Of a stretch of DNA of 40,532 nt, positions 6,417 through 14,859 are shown piece after piece. Position 1 is the stretch's first letter, and each line of letters starts with the position of its first letter. The position numbers and the translations under genes are program-made. Below the pieces are notes generated by a model. That model did no database searches. It was given only the letters and a program-made list of their open reading frames with translations, and was not told the origin of the DNA. The stretch comes from a virus: IMG/VR virus record IMGVR_UViG_3300045996_000932, positions 1 through 40,532 of that record. The stretch is one strand, 5' to 3'.

Positions 6417-7661
6417 GTGGCGGTTGACCTGCTGCTAGGCGACTGCCTCGACGTGCTGCCGACGCTGGCTGACGCGTCGGTGGATAGCATCGTTACCGAC
6501 CCGCCCTACGAGTTAGGCTTTATGGGCAAGGGCTGGGATCGTTCGGGCATTGCCAACAGTGGTGAGCTATGGTGCAAGGCCCTGCGGGTGCTCAAGCCCG
6601 GCGGCCATCTCTTAGCCTTCAGCGGCTCCCGCACCTATCATCGCATGGTCTGCGCCATCGAGGATGCGGGCTTCGAGATACGCGACCAGATTATGTGGGT
6701 ATACGGCTCGGGGTTTCCCAAGTCGCATGACGTGAGCAAGGGGATTGATAAGGCGGCTGGGGCAGAGCGTGAGGTTACAGGCCGGCGCACAGACGGTCGT
6801 TATGCTTACGAATTTAGTGAAGCCGCCTCGCGGTCTGGCGGCATCATGGGCCAAGCCGCCGTGCAAGAGTCACGCGGTATCATCACCACTCCCGCCACCC
6901 TCGCCGCCCGCCAGTGGCAAGGCTGGGGCACCGCGCTCAAGCCCGCCCACGAGCCCATCGTCCTCGCCCGCAAGCCCCTGGAGGGCACGGTAGCGGCCAA
7001 TGTGCTGAAGCACGGCACGGGGGGGCTCAATATCGACGGATGCCGCGTGGCAGCTGCTGCAGGCGACTACGATCATCCTGGCGACCTAACCAAGCGGCCG
7101 ATGGCGGTTAACTCATTCGCGGCAGCAGAGCAGGGCGCGCTCAAGGTCACGCAGGCCCCGCCTAATGGGCTCGGCCGCTGGCCCGCCAACATCATCCACG
7201 ATGGCTCTGACGAGGTGATGGCGGCGTTCCCTGAAGGCCGCTCAGCCGGCAACTATCCGAGCGAGAGCGTTGGCACCGGCAAGGGGACGACCTATCTGCC
7301 GACGAAACCGCAGGGCCAACTTTATAGTGACTCCGGCTCTGCCGCCCGCTTCTTCTACTGCGCCAAGGCGTCGAAGAAGGACAGGGGTGAGGGCAACACC
7401 CACCCGACCGTCAAGCCCACCGACCTGATGCGCTACCTCTGCCGCCTCGTCACACCACCAGGCGGCACTGTCCTCGATCCGTTCATGGGCAGCGGCTCAA
7501 CGGGGCGGGGTGCTGTGCTGGAGGGCTTCAACTTCATCGGCATCGAGCGCGAGGCCGAGTATCACGCCATCGCGGAGAGACGCATTGACGACGTGGTTTC
7601 TAATGTGCCCCTATGCCTGCCTCTTGGTGCGCCTATGCCAAGGATGGCAGCCGGTGGCTGA
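6417..7661 (+). CDS. DNA methyltransferase, beta class (adenine-type motif)
   Basis: 414 residues from GTG 6417. Motif IV DPPY is at 28-31 and the SAM-binding motif DPFMGSGSTG comes near the C-terminus (about 354-363), the beta-class order. DPPY favours N6-adenine over N4-cytosine. Between them lies a long target-recognition region with ESRGIITTPAT and RWPANIIHD, typical of a phage family of site-specific methyltransferases without a partner nuclease. It would protect phage DNA from host restriction or alter regulation. No restriction gene is adjacent. Its target sequence cannot be read from the protein. Confidence 0.88.
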   Translation: MAVDLLLGDCLDVLPTLADASVDSIVTDPPYELGFMGKGWDRSGIANSGELWCKALRVLKPGGHLLAFSGSRTYHRMVCAIEDAGFEIRDQIMWVYGSGFPKSHDVSKGIDKAAGAEREVTGRRTDGRYAYEFSEAASRSGGIMGQAAVQESRGIITTPATLAARQWQGWGTALKPAHEPIVLARKPLEGTVAANVLKHGTGGLNIDGCRVAAAAGDYDHPGDLTKRPMAVNSFAAAEQGALKVTQAPPNGLGRWPANIIHDGSDEVMAAFPEGRSAGNYPSESVGTGKGTTYLPTKPQGQLYSDSGSAARFFYCAKASKKDRGEGNTHPTVKPTDLMRYLCRLVTPPGGTVLDPFMGSGSTGRGAVLEGFNFIGIEREAEYHAIAERRIDDVVSNVPLCLPLGAPMPRMAAGG

Positions 7662-7721
7662 TTTGGGGCCTACGCATGGTGAATGGGCCGTGCTATGCGA
7701 GTGGCGAGGAGAGGGCGAGCC

Positions 7722-7871
7722 ATGACTGAGAGCTATCGGGACAAGGTGAACGCCGCCAACCGCGCCATCTACCTCAAGCGGGTCGTCAGCCAGCCGACGC
7801 AGCAGAGCAACGTCAAGGCCAAGCTGGACAAGAACAGTCCGACCGGGATTAGCCGGGACAAGGGCAAGTGA
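7722..7871 (+). CDS. Small polar hypothetical protein
   Basis: 49 residues starting MTESYRDKVN; very polar with many Lys, Gln and Asn. A GAGGAGAGGG stretch lies upstream of ATG 7722. It ends in a GTGA overlap with the next gene. No family recognised. Confidence 0.55.
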   Translation: MTESYRDKVNAANRAIYLKRVVSQPTQQSNVKAKLDKNSPTGISRDKGK

Positions 7872-8038
7872 CCATCCCCGACCAGGGGCTGACGGAAGAG
7901 GACAGGCTCATCGAACAGCTTAATTCGATAGTGTCCGAATTGTATGATGAGCAGGAGGAGCGGCGGAACGAGCGCAAGATTTGGCTCCTCGTAATGGTTG
8001 CCCTCACTGCCTTTGCCATTATAGGCTGGGTGAACTAG
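7868..8038 (+). CDS. Small tail-anchored membrane protein
   Basis: 56 residues from GTG 7868, overlapping the previous stop. A charged helix (EEDRLIEQLNSIVSELYDEQ, then basic residues) is followed by one hydrophobic segment (about 39-54) ending in GWVN. The basic stretch before the helix puts the N-terminal part in the cytoplasm. No family recognised. Confidence 0.55.
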   Translation: MTIPDQGLTEEDRLIEQLNSIVSELYDEQEERRNERKIWLLVMVALTAFAIIGWVN

Positions 8039-8047
8039 GAGCCCACG

Positions 8048-8434
8048 ATGCGCTTTGAACGTGACTTGCCGGCCATTGTTGCGCTTGTCGCGCTCTTGGT
8101 CGGCCCCGAGGCGAAGGCCGACCACACGCACTTCTACGTTGTCAACCGCAGTCCGGTCACAATCATGAACGTCTACGCCACGTCGGTCGTGAACCGCAGC
8201 TTCGGGCAAGACCTTCTCGGTGACGCGGTCATCGCGCCCGGCGCCCGCAAGCGGGTTGTGCCCCATGACAACCGCGGCTGCCTCTTTGACGTGGCCTTCA
8301 CGTTCTACGGCGGGCATGTGGTGAACAGGCGGGGCTTAGATCTCTGCACGATCACTGAGCTTTCCACGACAGGCCAGGGCGTGGGCGTCCCCAACCGCAA
8401 CCAGCGGCCCACCACGTATCGCGACTTTCACTGA
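8048..8434 (+). CDS. Secreted protein of a rhizobial-type family
   Basis: 128 residues. A signal peptide is clear: basic start MRFERD, hydrophobic core LPAIVALVALLVG and a likely cleavage after EAKA. The mature part (FYVVNRSPVTIMNVYATSV, DLLGDAVIAPGARKRV, GCLFDVAFTFYGG) resembles small periplasmic beta proteins common in Rhizobiales that pair a VNRS-type start with a DLLG and GC-FD motif. Two Cys could form a disulfide. It sits among structural genes without an evident virion role, so it looks like a moron acting in the host envelope. The family resemblance is from memory. Confidence 0.6.
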   Translation: MRFERDLPAIVALVALLVGPEAKADHTHFYVVNRSPVTIMNVYATSVVNRSFGQDLLGDAVIAPGARKRVVPHDNRGCLFDVAFTFYGGHVVNRRGLDLCTITELSTTGQGVGVPNRNQRPTTYRDFH

Positions 8435-9517
8435 ATGGCCGTCGAAGTCACCATTCCTATCGCGTCCATGACGAGCGGCAACACTGCGCTTGAGCGGGCG
8501 CGTGTCTCTGCCGCTCGGACGGCCCTCACTCAAGCGGCTGTGCTGACCGGCAATTACAGCAGTTGGCGCTCAGGGGCCGATGTTGTTATCTCGTTTGAGA
8601 CGCGCGCCATCGTTGGCGGGGACGGCGAGCCAGGGGCTGCCGGGCCGCCGGGACCAATGGGACCGCCGGGGGAAAAGGGAGAAACGGGGAATGCAGGCTC
8701 TATTGGACCCCAAGGTGACGCTGGCCCTGCTGGAGCACCTGGCCAACCGGGCCTTTCTGGAGAGCGAGGCCCCCAAGGAGAGCCCGGCCTACAAGGCTCT
8801 ATTGGTTTACAGGGCCCTAAGGGCGACACAGGTGCGGAAGGAACACCTGGCCAGGCTGGCCAAGCTGGTGAGCAAGGCCCGCAAGGTGCGAAAGGCGACA
8901 CGGGGCTTCCAGGCTCACCTGGCGCGAAAGGCGACAAAGGGGACCAAGGGGACCAAGGCATACAGGGGCAGACAGGCTTAACCGGCCAGACCGGGGCGAC
9001 GGGGCCGGCCGGGACCGACACGTCTATTGTGCGGGTGCTAACAGCTGATGCTGCAGGTGCGAACAGCAATGCAGCTCAGCCGCTGCTGCCCGGTGCGGCC
9101 GCGATCAACTTGGCAGCCTCTACCGCTTACGAGTTAGAGATGCTTGCCAACATCACGCGCTCTGCGGGCACCACGAGCCACACAGTTGGCCTCAGCTTCG
9201 GCGGGACGGCCACCCTACAGGCAACGGGCGGGATCGAGTATACGGCCCTCTCAGGCAATCCTACGGGCAACGTGCTCGGCCCCGCCTCGACCATCCGGGG
9301 CGAGGTAGCGACAAACGTCGTCGTGACGGCAGCCAACACGGTCGCCACTGAGAACCTACGCATCGTCGTCCTGGGCGTCGTCCGCACCAATGCAGCGGGC
9401 ACATTCGTGCCGCAATTCACCTATTCGGCCGCTCCTGGCGGAGCGCCTAGCATTCGCCGGAATAGTTATGTAAAACTGCGCCCCATCGGTGCCGCGAACG
9501 TGGCGGGGGTGAACTAG
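8435..9517 (+). CDS. Collagen-like tail fibre or adhesin
   Basis: 360 residues starting immediately after the previous stop. The N-terminal 60 residues may anchor to the virion. Residues 61-192 are 44 uninterrupted Gly-X-Y triplets with many charged KGD and GEQ triplets, which would form a collagen-type triple helix. The C-terminal 165 residues (LRPI, FTYSAAPGG) look like a beta-rich trimeric head. Such fibres are common phage appendages. The gene ends in a TAGTG overlap with the next. Confidence 0.8.
   Translation: MAVEVTIPIASMTSGNTALERARVSAARTALTQAAVLTGNYSSWRSGADVVISFETRAIVGGDGEPGAAGPPGPMGPPGEKGETGNAGSIGPQGDAGPAGAPGQPGLSGERGPQGEPGLQGSIGLQGPKGDTGAEGTPGQAGQAGEQGPQGAKGDTGLPGSPGAKGDKGDQGDQGIQGQTGLTGQTGATGPAGTDTSIVRVLTADAAGANSNAAQPLLPGAAAINLAASTAYELEMLANITRSAGTTSHTVGLSFGGTATLQATGGIEYTALSGNPTGNVLGPASTIRGEVATNVVVTAANTVATENLRIVVLGVVRTNAAGTFVPQFTYSAAPGGAPSIRRNSYVKLRPIGAANVAGVN
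8615..9010 (+). repeat. Collagen-type Gly-X-Y coding repeat
   Basis: Forty-four consecutive codon triplets encode Gly at every third residue. The DNA is degenerate rather than a simple tandem repeat, so selection is on the protein. Length can vary by in-frame recombination. Confidence 0.9.
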
Positions 9518-12078
9518 TGTCGACCATTGCAGGCATCGAGGCCGTTGAGCTTCTAGCTTCCGCAGACCCAGCTCTGGCCGATGCCGTTCGCAAGCGTGGC
9601 CGCAAGCCGGTTGTCGAGCGCACCGCAGCGCAGCCTCTGACCATCAACGGGATCGAGGGTGTCATCTTCGCCGCCGCCTCAGGCGGGCCGGGAACGGTCT
9701 TTCGCCTTGATAGCATTGACCAAGCGGCGGCCTTGGCGGCAAGGCACCGCGGCCAGCGTGTCGTTGTCGTGGTCGATAGCTCTGGCTCCATCGTGGCCTC
9801 TGCGCCCGCAGCGCCGGTCAACACGGTCGCTCCTGCCATCACGGGCACCCTGATTGAGGGCCAGACCCTCACGGCCTCTACGGGCACGTGGACGGGCTCT
9901 CCGGCGCCTACCTACACCTACCAATGGCAGGCCGACACGGGCGGCAACGGCACCTTCGCCAACATCGGCGGAGCGACGAATAGCACCTACCTGCTGACGA
10001 GCGGCGAGGTAGGCGACGACGTGCGCGTTGTGGTCACGGCCACCAACGCATCGGGCGCGGTGTCTGCCAACTCGGCCGAGACGGCCACGATTGCGGCCCT
10101 CGACACAACCCCGGCCGCCTTCTCGTTCACCGACATTACGGATGCCACGCTCTCGACGGTCTATGAGAGCAACACGATCACGGTCACCGGCATCAACGGC
10201 ACGGCCACGGTCACGATCACGGGCGGCGAGTATAGCCAGAACGGCGGCGCCTACACGAGCAGCGCCGGGACCGCTGTGGTCAACGACACCTTCAAGGTGC
10301 GCCATACCTCATCCGGGAGCAACTCGACTGCGACGAACACGGCCCTCACGATCGGCGGCGTCTCGGACACCTACACGACCACGACCGCAGCGGCTGCTGA
10401 CACGACACCGGACGCCTTCACCTTCACTGACATTACGGACGCGACCGTCTCGACCCTTTACGAGTCGAACACCATCACGGTGACCGGCATCACTGCGGCT
10501 GCCAACCTCACGATCACGGGCGGCGAATACTCGATCAACGGCGGGGCCTATGCCTCATCGGCCACGACCGTTGTCGTTAACGACACGGTGAAGGTGCGGC
10601 ATACCTCATCGGCATCGAACAGCACAGCTACCAATACCGTGCTGACCATCGGCGGCGTGAGCGACACCTACACGACAACCACAGCCGCGGCGGGCGACTG
10701 GTGGGAGGACGCGGCATACGACAACCAGTCCGTCATCGCAGACTTCAACAACAACCGGTATGCGCTGCCTGCTGAGGTTGAACTGATTACGAATGGCGAC
10801 TTTAATGGGAGCGCGACCGGGTGGACGCTCACCAATGTTGCCTACAATGCCGGGGCCATTGAAGACACAATTGGGGGCGCAAACGGCACGGCGGTCCAGT
10901 CGATTTCTCTCGTTGCGGGCAATTTGTATATTGTCACTTATACAGTTGTTTCAGTAAGTGGGGCAAATGTACAAATTCAGTTTACTGGGGGCACAGCTGT
11001 TTCGGGAACGTCCCGTTCTTCTCCTGGCACATATACGCAGTATCTTACGGCGCTATCTGGCAATAATGCCGTCCGTATTCAAGGCACTTCGTCTGCTGCT
11101 CTATGGAATGTCGACAACGTTTCCGTCAAAGAGGTGAACCTCACCGCCAGCGGTGGCGTCTACCCCAAGCGCTCTGCCACCTTTGACGAGGTGTTCGCCT
11201 ACACGGCGGCGAGCACGACGGCGCGCACGTATATCGCGTCTGGCGGCACCATGATGAACGACCTTGCCGTCAACGCCCCCCGCTTCACCTACATCAACAC
11301 CGACCGGCAGTTGCGGCTGGAGAGCGCGGCGACGAACGTTTTCCTGAATAGCGCGACAGGCGTGACACAGAGCATAAGCGTCACCGCACAGGCTTACACG
11401 CTGTCGTTCTATGGGACGGGAACCATTACCTTAAGCGGCGTCTCAACGGCGGGTCCGCTGGTTGGGACGGGTGCGAACAATCGTGTCAGCCTCACCCTTA
11501 CGCCAACAGCCGGTAGCTTGACCCTAACTGTGTCTGGGACGACTACCAACGTTCAACTAGAGGCGTCATCCTTCGTCACCGATTACATTCCAACAGCAGG
11601 TGCCTCAGTCACGCGCGCCATTGAGACGGCCCGCTTCAGCCCGCTGATTGAGGCTATCTTGCAGCGGACGGCGGCGAGTGTGGTAGTGCGGGCTGATCTG
11701 ACCAACACGGGCGCAACAGATCGCAGGTATATGGGCGGAGCGACTACCGTTGCGCTGGCCTTTGCCGATGCTACGGCGACGGTCGTTGGTGCGACGAACG
11801 CCACGAATGAAGTTACGGCTACCATTGGCGGGGCGGGGAGCAACGCGAACGCTCTAGGCGTTGCCTTGGGTTACGATGGCAGCGGCCGGTCGCTGACGGC
11901 GAACGGCGGGACAGTGGGGACCGACGCTAATACGGCTGGCAGCCTGACAACCGTTTACCTAGGGCGCGACACCACGAATGCGGCGGGCACTTACGGCGAC
12001 GGCTACTACGATTACGTCGCCATTTCGCCCGAGCGCCTGCCCGACGCAACCCTAATAGCCCTCGCGGTGGCAGCATGA
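9517..12078 (+). CDS. Large Ig-repeat adhesin or fibre protein
   Basis: 853 residues from GTG 9517. After an N-terminal region of about 100 residues comes an Ig-like domain (APTYTYQWQ, about 105-195), then two tandem repeats of 99 residues (about 196-392), each with FTDITDAT, YESNTITVTG and VRHTSS. Residues about 425-540 form a carbohydrate-binding-like module starting LITNGDF and ending WNVDNVSVKEV, encoded by A+T-richer DNA. The C-terminal 300 residues resemble phage lectin-like folds (RFTYINTDRQLRLESAATN, YGDGYYDYVAISPERL). It probably binds host surface glycan. It overlaps the next gene by ATGA. Confidence 0.75.
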   Translation: MSTIAGIEAVELLASADPALADAVRKRGRKPVVERTAAQPLTINGIEGVIFAAASGGPGTVFRLDSIDQAAALAARHRGQRVVVVVDSSGSIVASAPAAPVNTVAPAITGTLIEGQTLTASTGTWTGSPAPTYTYQWQADTGGNGTFANIGGATNSTYLLTSGEVGDDVRVVVTATNASGAVSANSAETATIAALDTTPAAFSFTDITDATLSTVYESNTITVTGINGTATVTITGGEYSQNGGAYTSSAGTAVVNDTFKVRHTSSGSNSTATNTALTIGGVSDTYTTTTAAAADTTPDAFTFTDITDATVSTLYESNTITVTGITAAANLTITGGEYSINGGAYASSATTVVVNDTVKVRHTSSASNSTATNTVLTIGGVSDTYTTTTAAAGDWWEDAAYDNQSVIADFNNNRYALPAEVELITNGDFNGSATGWTLTNVAYNAGAIEDTIGGANGTAVQSISLVAGNLYIVTYTVVSVSGANVQIQFTGGTAVSGTSRSSPGTYTQYLTALSGNNAVRIQGTSSAALWNVDNVSVKEVNLTASGGVYPKRSATFDEVFAYTAASTTARTYIASGGTMMNDLAVNAPRFTYINTDRQLRLESAATNVFLNSATGVTQSISVTAQAYTLSFYGTGTITLSGVSTAGPLVGTGANNRVSLTLTPTAGSLTLTVSGTTTNVQLEASSFVTDYIPTAGASVTRAIETARFSPLIEAILQRTAASVVVRADLTNTGATDRRYMGGATTVALAFADATATVVGATNATNEVTATIGGAGSNANALGVALGYDGSGRSLTANGGTVGTDANTAGSLTTVYLGRDTTNAAGTYGDGYYDYVAISPERLPDATLIALAVAA
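10102..10695 (+). repeat. Two tandem 297-base Ig-like coding repeats
   Basis: The units start at 10102 and 10399 (both GACAC) and encode 99-residue repeats with the same block order. They are diverged at third positions, so the duplication is not recent, or is maintained by selection on the protein. Confidence 0.85.
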
Positions 12079-12428
12079 GCGTAGAACAGCACAAGCGTTA
12101 CCTGCGCTTCACGACAGACGAGGCTCGCCGGCTGGCATCCCGGCTGCTCGCGGGCATGGAGGACGGCGACGTTTCCTCCCCCTCCGACTTCTTCTATGAT
12201 GGGTGGATCAACGGCTATTACTGGGCCATGCACGTCATGGGCGCTAACGGGCGTGTCAGATACCCAGAGGGGCACGCACAGGCCGGGCAACTCATCCCAG
12301 GCCACTTTGTCATCATGGCGTGGCAAGGGCCTCTCAGCGAGGCCCCTACGCGGCTCAGAGACTACGTTGTGACGGATGCCCAGATCGCGGCGACGTTCCC
12401 CGATGGGGTTCCCGAGATTATGGGTTAG
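12075..12428 (+). CDS. Hypothetical structural-region protein
   Basis: 117 residues, overlapping the adhesin stop by ATGA. It includes FYDGWINGYYWAMHVMGANGR, rich in aromatics, and ends DAQIAATFPDGVPEIMG. No signal peptide or membrane segment. Position between adhesin and another tail-type gene suggests a virion or chaperone role, without further support. Confidence 0.6.
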   Translation: MSVEQHKRYLRFTTDEARRLASRLLAGMEDGDVSSPSDFFYDGWINGYYWAMHVMGANGRVRYPEGHAQAGQLIPGHFVIMAWQGPLSEAPTRLRDYVVTDAQIAATFPDGVPEIMG

Positions 12429-12436
12429 GAGAAATC

Positions 12437-12847
12437 ATGGCGCGCGCAATCTACCCGAAATACAAGGAGGCCATCCTAAGCGGTGGCGCGAACACTGACC
12501 TTGTCACGGGGACGGTCAAGGTTGCCTTGGTTGATACCGGCACCTACACCTACAGCGCCGCCCATGACTTTCTGAACGACATTTCGGGCGTGGTTGGGAC
12601 CGCTATCACGCTCGCCGGCACAAAGACCACGACAAACGGCACCTTCAAGACCAGCACGGCGACGCAGACATTTACTGCCGTGTCGGGATCGACGGCCGAG
12701 GCCCTCATCTATTACATCGACACGGGCGTCGCCGGCACCTCGAGGCTGGTCTACTACGACGACGAGGCGACTGGTCTCCCCGTGACGCCCAACGGCGGTG
12801 ACGTGACACTGACGGTCGACACCACGAACGGCATCTTCACGATATGA
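12437..12847 (+). CDS. Phage structural protein of the KVALVDTG type
   Basis: 136 residues from ATG 12437, with AGGAGA upstream. The sequence MARAIYPKYKEAILSGG, TVKVALVDTGTYTYSAAHDF, and ATGLPVTPNGGDVTLTVDT follows a very common uncharacterised phage protein found near tail fibres. Beta-rich. Probably a virion component. ATGA overlap with the next gene. Confidence 0.7.
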   Translation: MARAIYPKYKEAILSGGANTDLVTGTVKVALVDTGTYTYSAAHDFLNDISGVVGTAITLAGTKTTTNGTFKTSTATQTFTAVSGSTAEALIYYIDTGVAGTSRLVYYDDEATGLPVTPNGGDVTLTVDTTNGIFTI

Positions 12848-13782
12848 CCCCCAAGCCCTTACGTCGGAAGGTTAGGGCATACCCGCCGTATGACTACGAG
12901 TTTCGGTGGCGGCCGGTTAACGTCTACCAGGCTGAGTTTCTGGCGCACGATCAGATCGTCAACCCTCGGCAGCTGAACGCGCACGTCTATGAGGATGCCG
13001 ATAGCTTCGTCGCTGCCGCGCTGACCACGGGTGCCGTATTCCTTACTCCATCGGTGTTCTCGGACACGCCCGAAACGTTCGCGGCGGCGACCGTAGCGAC
13101 CGTGGGCGACCCGACCTTTGCCAGCGTAGTCTTGCTAGTGCCGTTCGATGGCGTCGACGCAGCTGCGGCTGCCACCGACATTAAGGGTCATGCTCTTACC
13201 TTTGTCGGCAATGCGCAGCTTGATACGGCCGAGAAAAAGTTTGGCTCAGCATCATTGCTGGGCGACGGCACGGGCGACTACGTTTCTACGCCAGACAGTG
13301 ATGATTGGCGCTTTCCGGGCGAATTCACTGTCGAAGCATGGGCTCGCCCGAATACGGCGGGCGCGGTGACAAGCGGCATCGTTGCCCACGGGGGTGCTAC
13401 AAGTGGCACATGGGGCTGGAAGCTAGAGTTTGTCGCGACATCGGGGTCGCTGCGGCGGTTTAGGTTTACGTATTATCACGACGGGGCGACTGGCACCGTA
13501 GTGCAGACAGCGCAAAGCGCTATAGATATTTCTGTTTTCCATCATGTCGCCGCAACGCGTGATGCTTCAGATGTGATCCGCCTGTTCGTCGACGGGGTTT
13601 TGGAAGCTACGAGCGCGCCTCGGTCCGGATCGTTCGACTCTACGGCACTTCTGTATATTGGGGCGAGCGTTGGCTCTACGAACAGTATGAACGGTTGGGT
13701 TGATGATGTGCGCCTTACCAAGGGAGCCTGCCGTTACTCTGCCGCATTTACGCCGCCAACCGTAGCGTTCCCTACGTCTTGA
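12844..13782 (+). CDS. LamG/concanavalin-type lectin domain protein
   Basis: 312 residues. The first 95 residues (FRWRPVNVYQAEFL, HVYEDADSF) may attach it to the virion. The C-terminal 200 residues are a LamG/concanavalin A-like jelly roll: VVLLVPFDG, FGSASLLGDGTGDYVSTP, FTVEAWARP, VFHHVAATRD, IRLFVDGVLEAT, and GWVDDVRLTKGACRY. Such domains bind sugars. With the two preceding large proteins it probably forms the host-adhesion set. It is the last gene before the scaffold. Confidence 0.78.
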   Translation: MTPKPLRRKVRAYPPYDYEFRWRPVNVYQAEFLAHDQIVNPRQLNAHVYEDADSFVAAALTTGAVFLTPSVFSDTPETFAAATVATVGDPTFASVVLLVPFDGVDAAAAATDIKGHALTFVGNAQLDTAEKKFGSASLLGDGTGDYVSTPDSDDWRFPGEFTVEAWARPNTAGAVTSGIVAHGGATSGTWGWKLEFVATSGSLRRFRFTYYHDGATGTVVQTAQSAIDISVFHHVAATRDASDVIRLFVDGVLEATSAPRSGSFDSTALLYIGASVGSTNSMNGWVDDVRLTKGACRYSAAFTPPTVAFPTS

Positions 13783-13930
13783 GAATTGTGGCGAATGTGC
13801 TACATCAGAGTTTCGTCGCCCTACGATACAGGGCCGCCCACGGACAGGCGTAAAACGGCCGCTATCGTGCCACCCGACGATGACTGGGTGAGTTTCGTGA
13901 GCCCACGATACGGGCGAGGATGAGGACCGA
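13783..13930 (+). other. Untranslated gap before scaffold gene
   Basis: 148 bases without a convincing gene. A 21-codon GTG frame exists but has no ribosome-binding site. CTACGATACAGGG and CCACGATACGGGC recur about 90 bases apart and could be regulatory. No consensus promoter or terminator was recognised. This may be the leader of the capsid transcript. Confidence 0.4.
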
Positions 13931-14824
13931 ATGGCGAAAGACATTTTCGACGCAGCCGTAGGCGAAGACGATCTAGGCCCCGAGCACCAGCTAGGGCCAG
14001 AGCCGGCACCTGAGCCGGGCGACAATGATCGCCCGCGTGACGAGCATGGCCGATACAAGACCGTCAAAGCAGAGGACGCGTCAGGCGAGCAACAGCCGCC
14101 GGAGGCCGAGCAACAGCCGAGCCCTCCGCCCGCCGAGAGCCCGCCGCCAGACGGTGGTCAACCCCAGCCGCAAGAGTCCGACCAGTATCGTGTTCCCCTC
14201 CGTGAGCTTCTCGACACGCGCGAGCGTGCCCAGGCGGCAGAGCGGGAGCGGGAAGAGCTACGTCGGCAGATTGCGGCTATCCAGAGGCAGCAGAAGGCAC
14301 CCGAGCCCCAAGCTACCCCTGACATCTTCGCGGACCCGGACGCCTACACCGCGCACATCACGCAACAGGTCAATCAGACTGTGGCGACGATGCAGCTTAA
14401 CTTCGACCTTCAATTGGCCGAGGTAAAGCACGGTGAAACCTTCACAAAGGCTTACGATGCCTTCGTGCAGGCTGTAGGTAATCCGGCAGCGCCCAATCCC
14501 ACCCTGTATCATTCCGTGATGAACAGCCGGTCCCCCGGTTCGGCCATCGTGGACTGGTATAAGCGGGAGAGCGTCATCCGCGAAGTAGGGCAAGACCCCG
14601 CCGCCTACCGGCAGAAGCTACAGGACGAGTTGCTCAAGGACGACGCCTTCCTGGCGAAGGTCATCGAGCAGGTCAACGGTAGGGCTGCCGCGCCAAGTGG
14701 TTCCCGTCCCACTAATGTCACCCGCCTACCGAGCTTAAACCGTCAGTCCAACGCAGGAGGGTCTACGAACCCCCTGGACAGCGACGGCAGCCCGCTAGGC
14801 ATCTGGGACGCCGCCACGCGGTAA
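13931..14824 (+). CDS. Scaffolding protein (putative)
   Basis: 297 residues with an acidic, Pro/Gln-rich disordered N-terminal third, a central coiled coil (RERAQAAEREREELRRQIAA, about 95-115), a helical C-terminal half (YRQKLQDELLKDDAFLAKVI) and a Ser/Asn-rich end. This profile and the place immediately before the major capsid gene are those of a P22-type scaffold, which guides prohead assembly and then leaves. Confidence 0.78.
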   Translation: MAKDIFDAAVGEDDLGPEHQLGPEPAPEPGDNDRPRDEHGRYKTVKAEDASGEQQPPEAEQQPSPPPAESPPPDGGQPQPQESDQYRVPLRELLDTRERAQAAEREREELRRQIAAIQRQQKAPEPQATPDIFADPDAYTAHITQQVNQTVATMQLNFDLQLAEVKHGETFTKAYDAFVQAVGNPAAPNPTLYHSVMNSRSPGSAIVDWYKRESVIREVGQDPAAYRQKLQDELLKDDAFLAKVIEQVNGRAAAPSGSRPTNVTRLPSLNRQSNAGGSTNPLDSDGSPLGIWDAATR

Positions 14825-14859
14825 GGAACGTCTGGCGGCCGAGCCTATGAGGCACGGCA

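Noticed and set aside
8615-9010. Regular repeats considered as a CRISPR-like array
   Set aside because: They are degenerate Gly-X-Y codons in an open gene, not identical repeats with spacers.
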